Part shown: one piece after another, positions 39,256-46,705 of the stretch
Position numbering within the stretch: the stretch's first letter is position 1
Layout: each line of letters starts with the position of its first letter
Notes under the pieces: model-generated
What the model was told of the DNA's origin: nothing
Database searches by the model: none
The model's input: only the letters and a program-made list of their open reading frames with translations
Made by a program: the position numbers and the translations under genes
Origin: Sphingomonas sp. CBMAI 2297
Lineage (GTDB): Bacteria > Pseudomonadota > Alphaproteobacteria > Sphingomonadales > Sphingomonadaceae
Direction: 5' to 3'
Assembly (NCBI RefSeq): GCF_029870595.1
Contig: NZ_JAPDIR010000001.1
Location: 248,001-312,000 of the forward strand
Length of the DNA stretch: 64,000 bases

Positions 39256-39824
39256 TCCTGAGGGCGCTCCTCCTCTGCGGCGCGCTCGCGGCCTGCAAGC
39301 CGGCAGCGCAGAACGCGCAGTCCGTCTCCGCCGGATGTACCCCTCCGGCGGGGGCCGTGGCGGCGCCCGTGGCCGATGCGGTGGGGAAGCCCGGCCCCAC
39401 CCCGGCCGGCTATGACTTCCCGGCGCTGACCGGCCGCGTGGTCGATGCTGCGGGCCTGTTGTCGGTCAGCGAGCGGCGCAGGCTCTCGAACCGGCTGGTC
39501 GATGTCGAGAAACAGTCGAAGCATCAGTTCGTGGTGGTGACGGTGAAGAGCCTGGGCGGCCACGACATCGCCGATTACGGGGTGAACCTCGGCCGCACCT
39601 GGGGCATCGGCCGCAAATGCTTCAACGACGGCGTGCTGCTGATCGTGGCGCCCAACGAGCGCAAGGTCCGGATCGAAGTCGGCTATGGCCTCGAAAAGGC
39701 CCTGCGCGACGAGGAAGCGGGCGAGATCATCCGCAACGAGATCCTGCCGCGCTTCAAGGAAGGCAAATACCCCGAAGGCATCGCCGCCGGCAGCGAGGCC
39801 ATCATTCGCGAGATCACCCGATGA
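39252..39824 (+). CDS. TPM-domain lipoprotein with probable CTG start
   Basis: The TPM domain is clear: FPALTGRVVDAAGLLS, KHQFVVVTVKSLGG, IADYGVNLGRTWGIG, and NDGVLLIVAPNERKVRIEVG. The first canonical start is GTG at 39357, but the frame is open up to the LemA stop. There it reads [14 protein letters not shown], a good lipobox. A CTG at 39252 overlaps the LemA TGA (CTGA) and has GGGAA six bases upstream, giving 190 residues. I therefore infer a CTG start; the short form would lose its export signal. Confidence 0.65.
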   Translation: MILRALLLCGALAACKPAAQNAQSVSAGCTPPAGAVAAPVADAVGKPGPTPAGYDFPALTGRVVDAAGLLSVSERRRLSNRLVDVEKQSKHQFVVVTVKSLGGHDIADYGVNLGRTWGIGRKCFNDGVLLIVAPNERKVRIEVGYGLEKALRDEEAGEIIRNEILPRFKEGKYPEGIAAGSEAIIREITR

Positions 39825-40636
39825 TATTGTTGCGTAGCCTGCTCGCGTTCCTGCTCGTCCTGGCGCCGCTCTCGGCCCAGGCGCAGCCCAATTTCCCCAA
39901 GCTCACCGGCCGGGTGGTCGACGACGCGCATCTGCTCTCGCCCGAGCAGGTCGCCCAGCTCACCCAGCTTTCGAACGATGTGGAGAAGGCCTCGTCGCGC
40001 CAGTTCGTCGTCGCGACCATTCCCGATCTCCAGGGCTATGACATCGCAGATTATGGCTATCAGCTCGGCCGGGCCTGGGGGATCGGGCAGAAGGAAGCGA
40101 ACAACGGCATCGTCCTCCTGGTCGCGCCCAACGAGCGCAAGGTGCGGATCGAAGTCGGTTATGGGCTCGAGCCGATCATGACCGACGGCCTGTCCAGCCA
40201 GATCATCAGCGAGACGATCATTCCCAGGTTCAAGGCCGGCGACATGGCGGGCGGCATCGTGGCGGGCGCGCAGGCGATCGGCGCGCAGATGAAGCTGCCG
40301 CTCGAAGTTGCCGAGCAGCGCGCGCAACAGCAACAGGCCCAGGTCACCCAGAAGCGCCAGCAGGGCCATGGCGGCAGCGGCTTTCCCATCGGCCTGATCT
40401 TCTGGGGCATCATCCTGGTCTTCGTGATCCTGCCGATGCTCGGCATTTTCGGCCGGCGCCGGCGGCGCGGGCCCTGGGACCGGCCCTATCGCGGCGATGG
40501 CGGCGCGCTGCCGATCATCCTCTGGTCGATCGCCAACGAGATCGGCCGCGAGGCGAGCCGCGGCGGCGGTGGCGGCGGCGGCTTCTCGGGCGGCGGAGGA
40601 TCGTTCGGGGGCGGCGGCGCCTCGGGGAGCTGGTGA
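39821..40636 (+). CDS. TPM-domain protein with C-terminal Gly-rich tail (YgcG-like)
   Basis: A 271-residue exported protein. After the signal peptide (LLAFLLVLAPLSAQA) comes a TPM domain very like that of the preceding gene (RQFVVATIPDLQGYDIADYG, NNGIVLLVAPNERKVRIEVG). A membrane span (GLIFWGIILVFVILPMLGIF) follows, then Arg-rich and finally Gly/Ser-rich sequence (GGGGGGGFSGGGGSFGGGGA). This is the standard YgcG layout. Its ATG overlaps the previous stop. Confidence 0.87.
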   Translation: MILLRSLLAFLLVLAPLSAQAQPNFPKLTGRVVDDAHLLSPEQVAQLTQLSNDVEKASSRQFVVATIPDLQGYDIADYGYQLGRAWGIGQKEANNGIVLLVAPNERKVRIEVGYGLEPIMTDGLSSQIISETIIPRFKAGDMAGGIVAGAQAIGAQMKLPLEVAEQRAQQQQAQVTQKRQQGHGGSGFPIGLIFWGIILVFVILPMLGIFGRRRRRGPWDRPYRGDGGALPIILWSIANEIGREASRGGGGGGGFSGGGGSFGGGGASGSW

Positions 40637-40637
40637 G

Positions 40638-41309
40638 ATGCGATTGACCGATCAGGACCGCGAGGCCGTTACCGCGGCCGTCACCGAGGCCGAACTGACC
40701 ACCAATGGCGAGATCGTCACCGTCGTCGCGGGGCGTTCCGATGCCTATCACGACGTCGCGCTGCACTGGGCGGTGCTGGCGATGCTGCTCGTCCTCGCGC
40801 TGCTCGCCTGGCAGCCCTGGCCGGCGGAGTGGCTGCACACCCGCTTCGTCGACAGCTGGGCGCAGGCGGTGCCGGCGCGCTGGTATCTCACCATCGCGCT
40901 GGTGCTGATGGCGGCGACCTTCCTCGTCGCGCGGGTGGCGCTCGCGCTCGACGGGCTGCGCCTGTTCCTCACGCCGGGCGCGACCAAGACCCGCCGCGTC
41001 CACCGCCGCGCGCTGGAGCTGTTCCGCGCCGCGGCGGAGAAGCGCACCCGGGGCGCCACCGGCGTGCTCGTCTATCTCAGCCTGGCCGAGCATCGCGCCG
41101 TGATCCTGGCCGATGAGGGGATCCATTCGAAGGTCGCCGCCGATGTCTGGGGCGCGGCGATGGCGGCGCTGGTCGGCGGCCTCAAGGAGGATCGCGCCGG
41201 CGAGGGCATGGCCGAGGCGGTGCGCCGGATCGGCCTGGTCCTGGCCGAGCATTTCCCGCGCAGCGCGGACGATGTGAACGAGCTTCCCGACCGGGTGATC
41301 GAACTATGA
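40638..41309 (+). CDS. TPM-domain membrane protein
   Basis: A 223-residue protein with a divergent TPM domain split by two membrane spans (WAVLAMLLVLALLAW and WYLTIALVLMAATFLVARVAL). Conserved parts are VTEAELTTNGEIVTVV at the start and ATGVLVYLSLAEHRAVILAD near residue 145. It begins one base after the YgcG-like gene. LemA plus three TPM proteins in one transcript suggest an envelope-associated complex. The function is not established. Confidence 0.8.
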   Translation: MRLTDQDREAVTAAVTEAELTTNGEIVTVVAGRSDAYHDVALHWAVLAMLLVLALLAWQPWPAEWLHTRFVDSWAQAVPARWYLTIALVLMAATFLVARVALALDGLRLFLTPGATKTRRVHRRALELFRAAAEKRTRGATGVLVYLSLAEHRAVILADEGIHSKVAADVWGAAMAALVGGLKEDRAGEGMAEAVRRIGLVLAEHFPRSADDVNELPDRVIEL

Positions 41310-41836
41310 GCGACGCGGTGGAGGAAGTCGCGTGGCAGGGCAAATGGATCACGGCCAAGCGACGGGGGAAGTGGGAATATGTCTCGCGCGCCCGGGGCAT
41401 CCGCGCGGCGGTGATCGTCGCGATCGACGCGGACGACCATGTCCTGCTCGTCGATCAGTATCGCGTGCCGCTCGGCAAGCGGTGCCTCGAGCTGCCGGCC
41501 GGCCTGATCGGCGACGAGGCGGGGCGGGAGGGGGATTCGCCTTTCGACGCCGCGCGGCGCGAGCTGATCGAGGAGACCGGCTATGACTGCGCGGCCGTGG
41601 AGGACCTGGGCGAATATCAATCCTCGCCCGGCCTGGTCAGCGAGAGCTTCACGCTGGTGCGCGCCACGGGGCTGACCAGGGTGGGCGAAGGCGGCGGCCT
41701 GGAGGATGAGGACATCATCGTCCACCGCGTGCCGCGCGCGGAGATCGCCGCGTTCGTCGCCGCCAAGCGCGCCGAGGGGCTGGCGATCGACGTGAAGCTG
41801 CTGCTGCTGCTTTCGGGCGCGCTGCTGGGGGATTGA
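41306..41836 (+). CDS. NUDIX hydrolase (ADP-ribose pyrophosphatase type)
   Basis: A 176-residue NUDIX protein. The Nudix box spans about residues 70-95, ending FDAARRELIEETGYD, with the R-E-L-x-E-E-T-G core intact. The region before it, LVDQYRVPLGKRCLELPAGL, is typical of ADP-ribose pyrophosphatases. After it come YQSSPGLVSESFTLVRA and ENEDI-like acidic residues (EDEDIIVH). It overlaps the TPM gene by four bases. Confidence 0.88.
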   Translation: MSDAVEEVAWQGKWITAKRRGKWEYVSRARGIRAAVIVAIDADDHVLLVDQYRVPLGKRCLELPAGLIGDEAGREGDSPFDAARRELIEETGYDCAAVEDLGEYQSSPGLVSESFTLVRATGLTRVGEGGGLEDEDIIVHRVPRAEIAAFVAAKRAEGLAIDVKLLLLLSGALLGD

Positions 41837-41877
41837 TCCAGGCCGGTTGCCTAGGGTCGCTGCGCAATCAGCAAGGC

Positions 41878-42017
41878 CCGTCATCCCCGCGCAGGCGGGG
41901 ATCCAGAGTCACGAGCGGAGTGCGCGCAGCGGAGGCTCGCGCGCTCCGGAGAGCACTCGCGCAATGGTGTCGATTTCCGTGCTACCCTGGGTCCCCGCCT
42001 GCGCGGGGATGACGGGG
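41878..42017. repeat. Inverted REP pair (BIME-like)
   Basis: CCCGTCATCCCCGCGCAGGC (41878 onward) and its inverted mate ending CCTGCGCGGGGATGACGGG (to 42017) each fold on themselves and also pair with each other. About 80 bases lie between them. This is the CCCCGC/GCGGGG subfamily. The gap 41837-42109 contains nothing else that I can support. Confidence 0.65.
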
Positions 42018-42109
42018 TCGCCAATTGAGTCGTAACCCCGCGCCGAAAGCCCGGCCATGGCCCCCGGAACAAGTCCGGACGACGCCAGGGCTAGGTTGCC
42101 GCTATCCGA

Positions 42110-42400
42110 TCAGCGGAAATTGTCCGCATAGGCCTGGAGCTTGAGCTTGCGCTCCGGGGCGGCGACCACATGGAAGGCGAGGCCCTCGCGCTCGGCATAG
42201 CCGGTGGCGGCTTCCAGCGTCGGGAAGCTCATGCGGAGCTGGGTGGCGGTGGCGTCGCCGCCGGCCCAGCCGGTGAGCGGATCGGCCTGTTGCTGGCGGA
42301 CCGGCTCGAACTCGAGGATCCAGCGATCGGTGCGCGCACGGCCCGACTGCATGGCGTTCTTGGGCTTCTGGAAGATGCGGGCGGTCTTGGTCATGGCCAT
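42110..42400 (-). CDS. NDUFS4-like complex I accessory subunit
   Basis: A 96-residue protein of the ETC complex I (NDUFS4) family, restricted to alphaproteobacteria and mitochondria. Landmarks are ARIFQKPKNAMQSGRARTDRW, WILEFEP, DPLTGWAGGDATATQLRMSF and the closing KLKLQAYADNFR. It should bind the peripheral arm of NADH:quinone oxidoreductase. The ATG at 42400 or at 42394 could start it. It follows hrpB by five bases. Confidence 0.88.
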   Translation of the reverse strand: MAMTKTARIFQKPKNAMQSGRARTDRWILEFEPVRQQQADPLTGWAGGDATATQLRMSFPTLEAATGYAEREGLAFHVVAAPERKLKLQAYADNFR

Positions 42401-42405
42401 GTCCC

Positions 42406-44910
42406 TTAGCGCGGGCCGGCGGCCCTTGCATCTGCCTTTTTCGTCCGCAGCGTGGCCGAGGCGGCGGCGGGATCCTCGGGCCAGGGATGCCGGGGATAGC
42501 GCCCGCGCATCTCCTTGGCGACGGCGGCCCAGCTGCCCTTCCAGAAGCCGGGCAGGTCACGCGTGGTCTGGATCGGCCGGCCGGCGGGCGAAGTGAGGCT
42601 CAGCACGAGCGGCGTGCCGTCGCCCAGCATCGGATGCCGGTCGAGGCCATAGAGCGCCTGGACCCGCACTTCCACCGTCGGGCCGCCTTCGGCCGCATAG
42701 TCGATCGCATAGCTCGAGCCCTCGGGCGTCTCGAACCGCGCCGGGGCCAACCGGTCGAGCGTCTTCTGGCCGTCCCAGCCGAGCAGGTTGTTCAGCGCGT
42801 TGGTGAGCCCCTCGACCGCGTCGAGCCGGCGCTTGCCGGCGAGCAGGCCGGGCAGCCATGTATCGAGTTCGGCGAGCAGGCGCGCATCGGAGAGCGAATC
42901 ATTCCCGGCATAGGCGGCGCGGGTGCGCAGCGCCCGGGCAGTGTCGGACCAGGGCAGCAGCGCCAGGCCATGCTCGCGCACGCCCTCGAGCAGCGCTTTC
43001 TCGATCTCGGCGGAATCGGCGGCCGCGTCGGGGCCGCTGGACAGGCGGATCGCGCCGAGCCTGCGTTCGCGAAGCGCCTCGATCCGGCCGGTGGCGGGAT
43101 CGAAGCGCACGCTGCGCCGGGTCTCGATGCGATCGGCGAAAAGGGATTCCACCTCGGCCGGATCGATCGGCGCGGCGGAGAGGATGCGCGCGCCGGCGGC
43201 CATGCCCTGGGTCTCGGCGACCGCGAGCCATTCGGCGCGGGCGAGCGAGGATGTCGGGTCGAGCCTGAACCCGCGCCCGCCGGCCGAGGCCCAGGTCTCG
43301 CCCGATGCGTCGCGGCGGCGGGCGATGCGATCGGGGAAGGCGAGGGCGACGCAGGCGGCGATTTCCTGCTCCCTCTCTCCTTCAGGGGAGAGGGGGAGGC
43401 CGGCAGGCTCGCGGCCCATGCCCCTTTCCCCAGCCCTCTCCCCGCCAGCGGGGAAAGGGAGAAGGCGCGCCCAGCGCTGCGCCAGCCGCCGGGCATTCTC
43501 CGCGCGCGGGCCGCGCTCGTTCCGCCAGCGGCGCAGGCGCAGCTCCAGATCGGCATCATTGCCGCCAAGGCCACGCTCGCCGAGCAGCACCGCGACTTCC
43601 GCGGCGGTGCGCGCCATGCCGCGCTCGGCGGCGCGGACCAGCATATGGCCGAGCCGGGGCGGCAGCGGCAGGCCGGCGATCGCCTTGCCATGCGCGGTCG
43701 GCCGGCCGTCTTCGTCGAGCGCCTCGAGGCTGCTCAGCCGCGCGCGCGCTTCGGATATCGCGGCGTCGGGCGGCAGGTCGAGCCAGCGCAGGTCGCGCGG
43801 ATCCTGCACGCCCCATAGCGCGCAATCGAGCACCAGCGCCGAGAGATCGGCTTCCAATATCCCCGGCGGATCGAAGCGCGGCAGGCCCGCGGTCGCCGCT
43901 TCCTCCCAGAGCCGATAGGCGGTGCCCGGGCCCTGGCGCGCGGCGCGGCCGGCGCGCTGGATGACCGCGGCCTGGCTGGCGCGCTCCGTGACCAGCCGGG
44001 TCATGCCGGCGGCACGGTCGTAGCGCGGCCGCCGGGCGAGGCCCGAATCGACGACCACGCGAATGCCGTCGAGCGTGAGCGAGGTCTCGGCGATCGAGGT
44101 GGCCAGCACGATCTTGCGCCGGCCCTCCGGATCGGGCGCGATCGCGGCGCGCTGGGCGCCGGGCTCCAGGCTGCCGTGCAGCTTGTGGACCACCGCGCCC
44201 GGCACCTCGCCGATCCGCTCGGCCGTCCGCTCGATCTCGGCTACGCCCGGCAGGAAGGCGAGCACGCCGCCCTCGGCCTCGCGCAGCGCCGTGCGGATCG
44301 CCGCGGCCACCGCTTCCTCGATCCGGGCATCGGCGGCGCGGCCCAGATGGCGCAGCTCCAGCGGCCAGCTGCGCCCTTCGCTCTCCACCACGGGCGCATC
44401 GCCCATCAGGCCCGAGAAGCGCGTGCCGTCGAGCGTCGCCGACATCGCGACCAGCCGCAGGTCCGGCCGCAGCGCCGCCTGGGCGTCGAGCGCCAGCGCC
44501 AGCCCGAAATCGCTGTCGAGGCTGCGTTCGTGCACTTCGTCGAACAGCACGGCGGAGACACCCGCCAGCTCGGGATCGGCCTGGATGCGATTGACGAAGA
44601 TCCCCTCCGTCACCACCGTCACCCGCGTCGCCGCCGAACGCCTGCTGTCCATCCGGGTGGCATAGCCGAAGGTCTGGCCGACGCTCTCGCCCGCCAGCGC
44701 GGCCATCCGCTCGCCCGCCGCGCGCGCGGCCAGCCTGCGCGGGGAAAGCAGCAGCACCTCGCCGGTGCACCAGTCCTCGCCGAGCAGCGCCGGGGCCACC
44801 GCCGTCGTCTTGCCGGCGCCCGGCGGGGCGACCAGTACGGCGTTGCTGCCCGCGCGCAACGCGGCGAGCAGGGCGGCCAGGACGGACTGGATCGGCAGTG
44901 TCTCACGCAT
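42406..44910 (-). CDS. hrpB: ATP-dependent helicase HrpB
   Basis: An 834-residue DEAH-type helicase. Walker A is APPGAGKTT near residue 33, the DEAH-type box reads LFDEVHERSLDSDF, motif III MSATLDG, and motif VI VIQRAGRAARQGPG. A long C-terminal part carries the HrpB-specific domain (LLGWDGQKTLDRLAP, then SYAIDYAAEGGPTVEVRVQ). The cellular RNA target is unknown. The start at 44910 (MRETLPIQSVL) is the conserved one. Confidence 0.93.
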   Translation of the reverse strand: MRETLPIQSVLAALLAALRAGSNAVLVAPPGAGKTTAVAPALLGEDWCTGEVLLLSPRRLAARAAGERMAALAGESVGQTFGYATRMDSRRSAATRVTVVTEGIFVNRIQADPELAGVSAVLFDEVHERSLDSDFGLALALDAQAALRPDLRLVAMSATLDGTRFSGLMGDAPVVESEGRSWPLELRHLGRAADARIEEAVAAAIRTALREAEGGVLAFLPGVAEIERTAERIGEVPGAVVHKLHGSLEPGAQRAAIAPDPEGRRKIVLATSIAETSLTLDGIRVVVDSGLARRPRYDRAAGMTRLVTERASQAAVIQRAGRAARQGPGTAYRLWEEAATAGLPRFDPPGILEADLSALVLDCALWGVQDPRDLRWLDLPPDAAISEARARLSSLEALDEDGRPTAHGKAIAGLPLPPRLGHMLVRAAERGMARTAAEVAVLLGERGLGGNDADLELRLRRWRNERGPRAENARRLAQRWARLLPFPAGGERAGERGMGREPAGLPLSPEGEREQEIAACVALAFPDRIARRRDASGETWASAGGRGFRLDPTSSLARAEWLAVAETQGMAAGARILSAAPIDPAEVESLFADRIETRRSVRFDPATGRIEALRERRLGAIRLSSGPDAAADSAEIEKALLEGVREHGLALLPWSDTARALRTRAAYAGNDSLSDARLLAELDTWLPGLLAGKRRLDAVEGLTNALNNLLGWDGQKTLDRLAPARFETPEGSSYAIDYAAEGGPTVEVRVQALYGLDRHPMLGDGTPLVLSLTSPAGRPIQTTRDLPGFWKGSWAAVAKEMRGRYPRHPWPEDPAAASATLRTKKADARAAGPR

Positions 44911-44970
44911 CACGCGCAACCAATTCCCCGAAGCCGGGTTTGGCGCAAGCGAAGCCTGAGGAGCGAAGAC

Positions 44971-45186
44971 ATGGCGAGAACCCTGGCACAGTTCAGCATC
45001 ACCCCCGACAGCGATGGCGACTATACGCTGCATCTGGAGGACGACGACGGCGAGACGCTGGAGTTCACCGCCAGCTTCGAGCAGCTCGATCTGATCGTCG
45101 AGGCGATCGAGGAAGTGATCGAGGATGAGGGAGAAGACGCGCTCGCCGACGAGGACGACGACGATGCGGAACCCGAGGACGACTGA
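44971..45186 (+). CDS. Small acidic protein
   Basis: A 71-residue protein with pI clearly acidic. The first half forms strands (LAQFSITPDSDGDYTLHLED, then GETLEFTASFEQLDLIVEAI). The second half is a Glu/Asp tail (EDEGEDALADEDDDDAEPED). It has a GAGGAG site before its ATG and is divergent from hrpB. I do not recognise the family; similar small acidic proteins occur next to hrpB in related genomes only as far as I recall. Confidence 0.55.
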   Translation: MARTLAQFSITPDSDGDYTLHLEDDDGETLEFTASFEQLDLIVEAIEEVIEDEGEDALADEDDDDAEPEDD

Positions 45187-45189
45187 GCC

Positions 45190-46203
45190 TCAATAGGCCC
45201 GGGCGACCGCGAACTCCACCGCCTCGATCATCGCGTCCTTGGCCGCGCCCGCCGCGAAGCCGCCCAGCGCGTCGATCGCGCGCTGGCCGTAATGGCGGGC
45301 CCGGGCCAGCGTGTCGTCGACCGAGCGGCTCGCCTGGACCAGCCGGATCGCCTCGGCGAAATCCTCGTCCGAGGTGCGATGGCCGGCGATCGCGTCCTTC
45401 CAGAAGGCGCGCGCCGCCGCGTCGCCCCGGGCATAGGCGAGGATGACCGGCAGGGTCATCTTGCCCTCGCGGAAATCGTCGCCCGCGTCCTTGCCCATCG
45501 TGCCCGCGTCCGAGACATAGTCGATCGCGTCGTCGACCAGCTGGAAGGCGATGCCGAGATTGCGGCCATAGGCGTCGAGCGCCGCTTCCTCGGTTTCCGA
45601 ACGCTCGGCCACCACCGCGGCGATCTTGCAGGCGGCGGCGAACAGGGCGGCGGTCTTGGCGCCGATGATGTCGAGATAGCGCTCCTCGGCCAGGTCGATC
45701 CGGCGGACGGCGGTGAGCTGGTTGACTTCACCCTCGGCGATCACGGCCGAGGCGTTGCTCAGGATCTTGAGCACCTTGAGGCTGCCGTCCTCGACCATCA
45801 GCTCGAACGAGCGCGAGAAGAGGAAGTCGCCGACCAGCACGCTCGCCGGATTGCCCCAGATGATGTTGGCGGTGCGGCGGCCGCGGCGCAGGTCGGAGCC
45901 GTCGACCACGTCGTCGTGCAGCAGCGTCGCGGTGTGGATGAACTCGACCGCGGCGGCGAGCCGGTGGTGGCGGGTGCCCGAATAGCCGAGCAGCCTGGCG
46001 CTCGCCAGCGTGAGCATCGGGCGCATCCGCTTGCCGCCGCCGGCGATCAGATGGCCGGCCAGCTCCGGGATCAGCGGAATCTCGGACTGCATGCGATCGA
46101 GGATCACTGCGTTGACGAGGTTCATGTCCTGGGCGACCAGCGCCATCATCGGATCGAGCGAAGGGGCGGGGCCGCCGCCGAGGCGATGGATCGTGGCGCT
46201 CAT
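45190..46203 (-). CDS. ispB: Long-chain polyprenyl diphosphate synthase
   Basis: A 337-residue trans-isoprenyl diphosphate synthase that builds the ubiquinone side chain. The first aspartate-rich motif is HDDVVDGSDLRRG with D97, D98 and D101. The second is FQLVDDAIDYVSD. G-G-G-K-R-M-R-P binds the allylic substrate. Chain length (octa- or decaprenyl) cannot be read from the sequence; sphingomonads make Q-10. It is convergent with the acidic protein and divergent from chorismate mutase. Confidence 0.93.
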   Translation of the reverse strand: MSATIHRLGGGPAPSLDPMMALVAQDMNLVNAVILDRMQSEIPLIPELAGHLIAGGGKRMRPMLTLASARLLGYSGTRHHRLAAAVEFIHTATLLHDDVVDGSDLRRGRRTANIIWGNPASVLVGDFLFSRSFELMVEDGSLKVLKILSNASAVIAEGEVNQLTAVRRIDLAEERYLDIIGAKTAALFAAACKIAAVVAERSETEEAALDAYGRNLGIAFQLVDDAIDYVSDAGTMGKDAGDDFREGKMTLPVILAYARGDAAARAFWKDAIAGHRTSDEDFAEAIRLVQASRSVDDTLARARHYGQRAIDALGGFAAGAAKDAMIEAVEFAVARAY

Positions 46204-46278
46204 GGGCAAGCCTCTGGCGGGTGCGGCGCGCAAAGGCAAGGCTTGCGTGACCTTACGGCTATGCGCAAAAGGCCGGCC

Positions 46279-46563
46279 ATGGCCGACGAGACTCTCAACC
46301 GCTATCGCCAGAGCATCGACAATATCGATGCCGCGCTCGTGTTCCTGCTTGCCGAGCGCTTCAAGGTGACGCAGGCGGTGGGGCGCTACAAGGCGGAGTC
46401 CGGGTTGCCGCCGGCCGATCCGGGCCGCGAGGAGCGCCAGATCGCCCGGCTGCGCGAGCTGGCCAAGACGGCGGACCTCGATCCGGAATTTTCCGAGAAG
46501 TTCCTGCGCTTCATCATCGACGAAGTGATCCGGCACCACGAGCAGCTGCGGGACGGCGCCTAG
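46279..46563 (+). CDS. Chorismate mutase (AroQ class)
   Basis: A 94-residue monofunctional AroQ-type mutase converting chorismate to prephenate. The three-helix pattern is visible: RQSIDNIDAALVFLLAERFKV, AVGRYKAESGLP, then REERQIARLRELAK and FLRFIIDEVIRHHEQL. I chose the ATG at 46279 because AAAAGG lies seven bases upstream; an in-frame ATG at 46261 adds six basic residues. Its TAG stop (46561-46563) is part of a terminal repeat of the adjacent mobile element. Confidence 0.9.
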   Translation: MADETLNRYRQSIDNIDAALVFLLAERFKVTQAVGRYKAESGLPPADPGREERQIARLRELAKTADLDPEFSEKFLRFIIDEVIRHHEQLRDGA

Positions 46564-46705
46564 GTTGAGGACTCCTATTCTTCCATCGTCACCCCGGCCT
46601 TGAGCCGGGGTCCCGCTATCTCGCCAGCACAGGAAGAAGCAGGATCCCGGCTCAAGGCCGGGATGAGGGTGAAAGATCAGATACTTGTTTGGGTTCTCAA
46701 CCTAG
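46560..46705. mobile_element. MITE-like element with two nested inverted REPs
   Basis: A 146-base element with perfect 10-base terminal inverted repeats, CTAGGTTGAG and CTCAACCTAG. Inside are two REP hairpins of the CCGG-CTTGAG subfamily in opposite orientation (46591-46611 and 46652-46672). The left and right arms match the shorter element at 9214-9304. The two ends provide the TAG stops of the convergent chorismate mutase and J-domain-like genes. No protein is encoded. Confidence 0.7.

Noticed and set aside
41837..42109. Possible small ORFs or sRNA in the BIME region
   Set aside because: The sequence is explained by the inverted REP pair; the short frames there are products of the palindromes.
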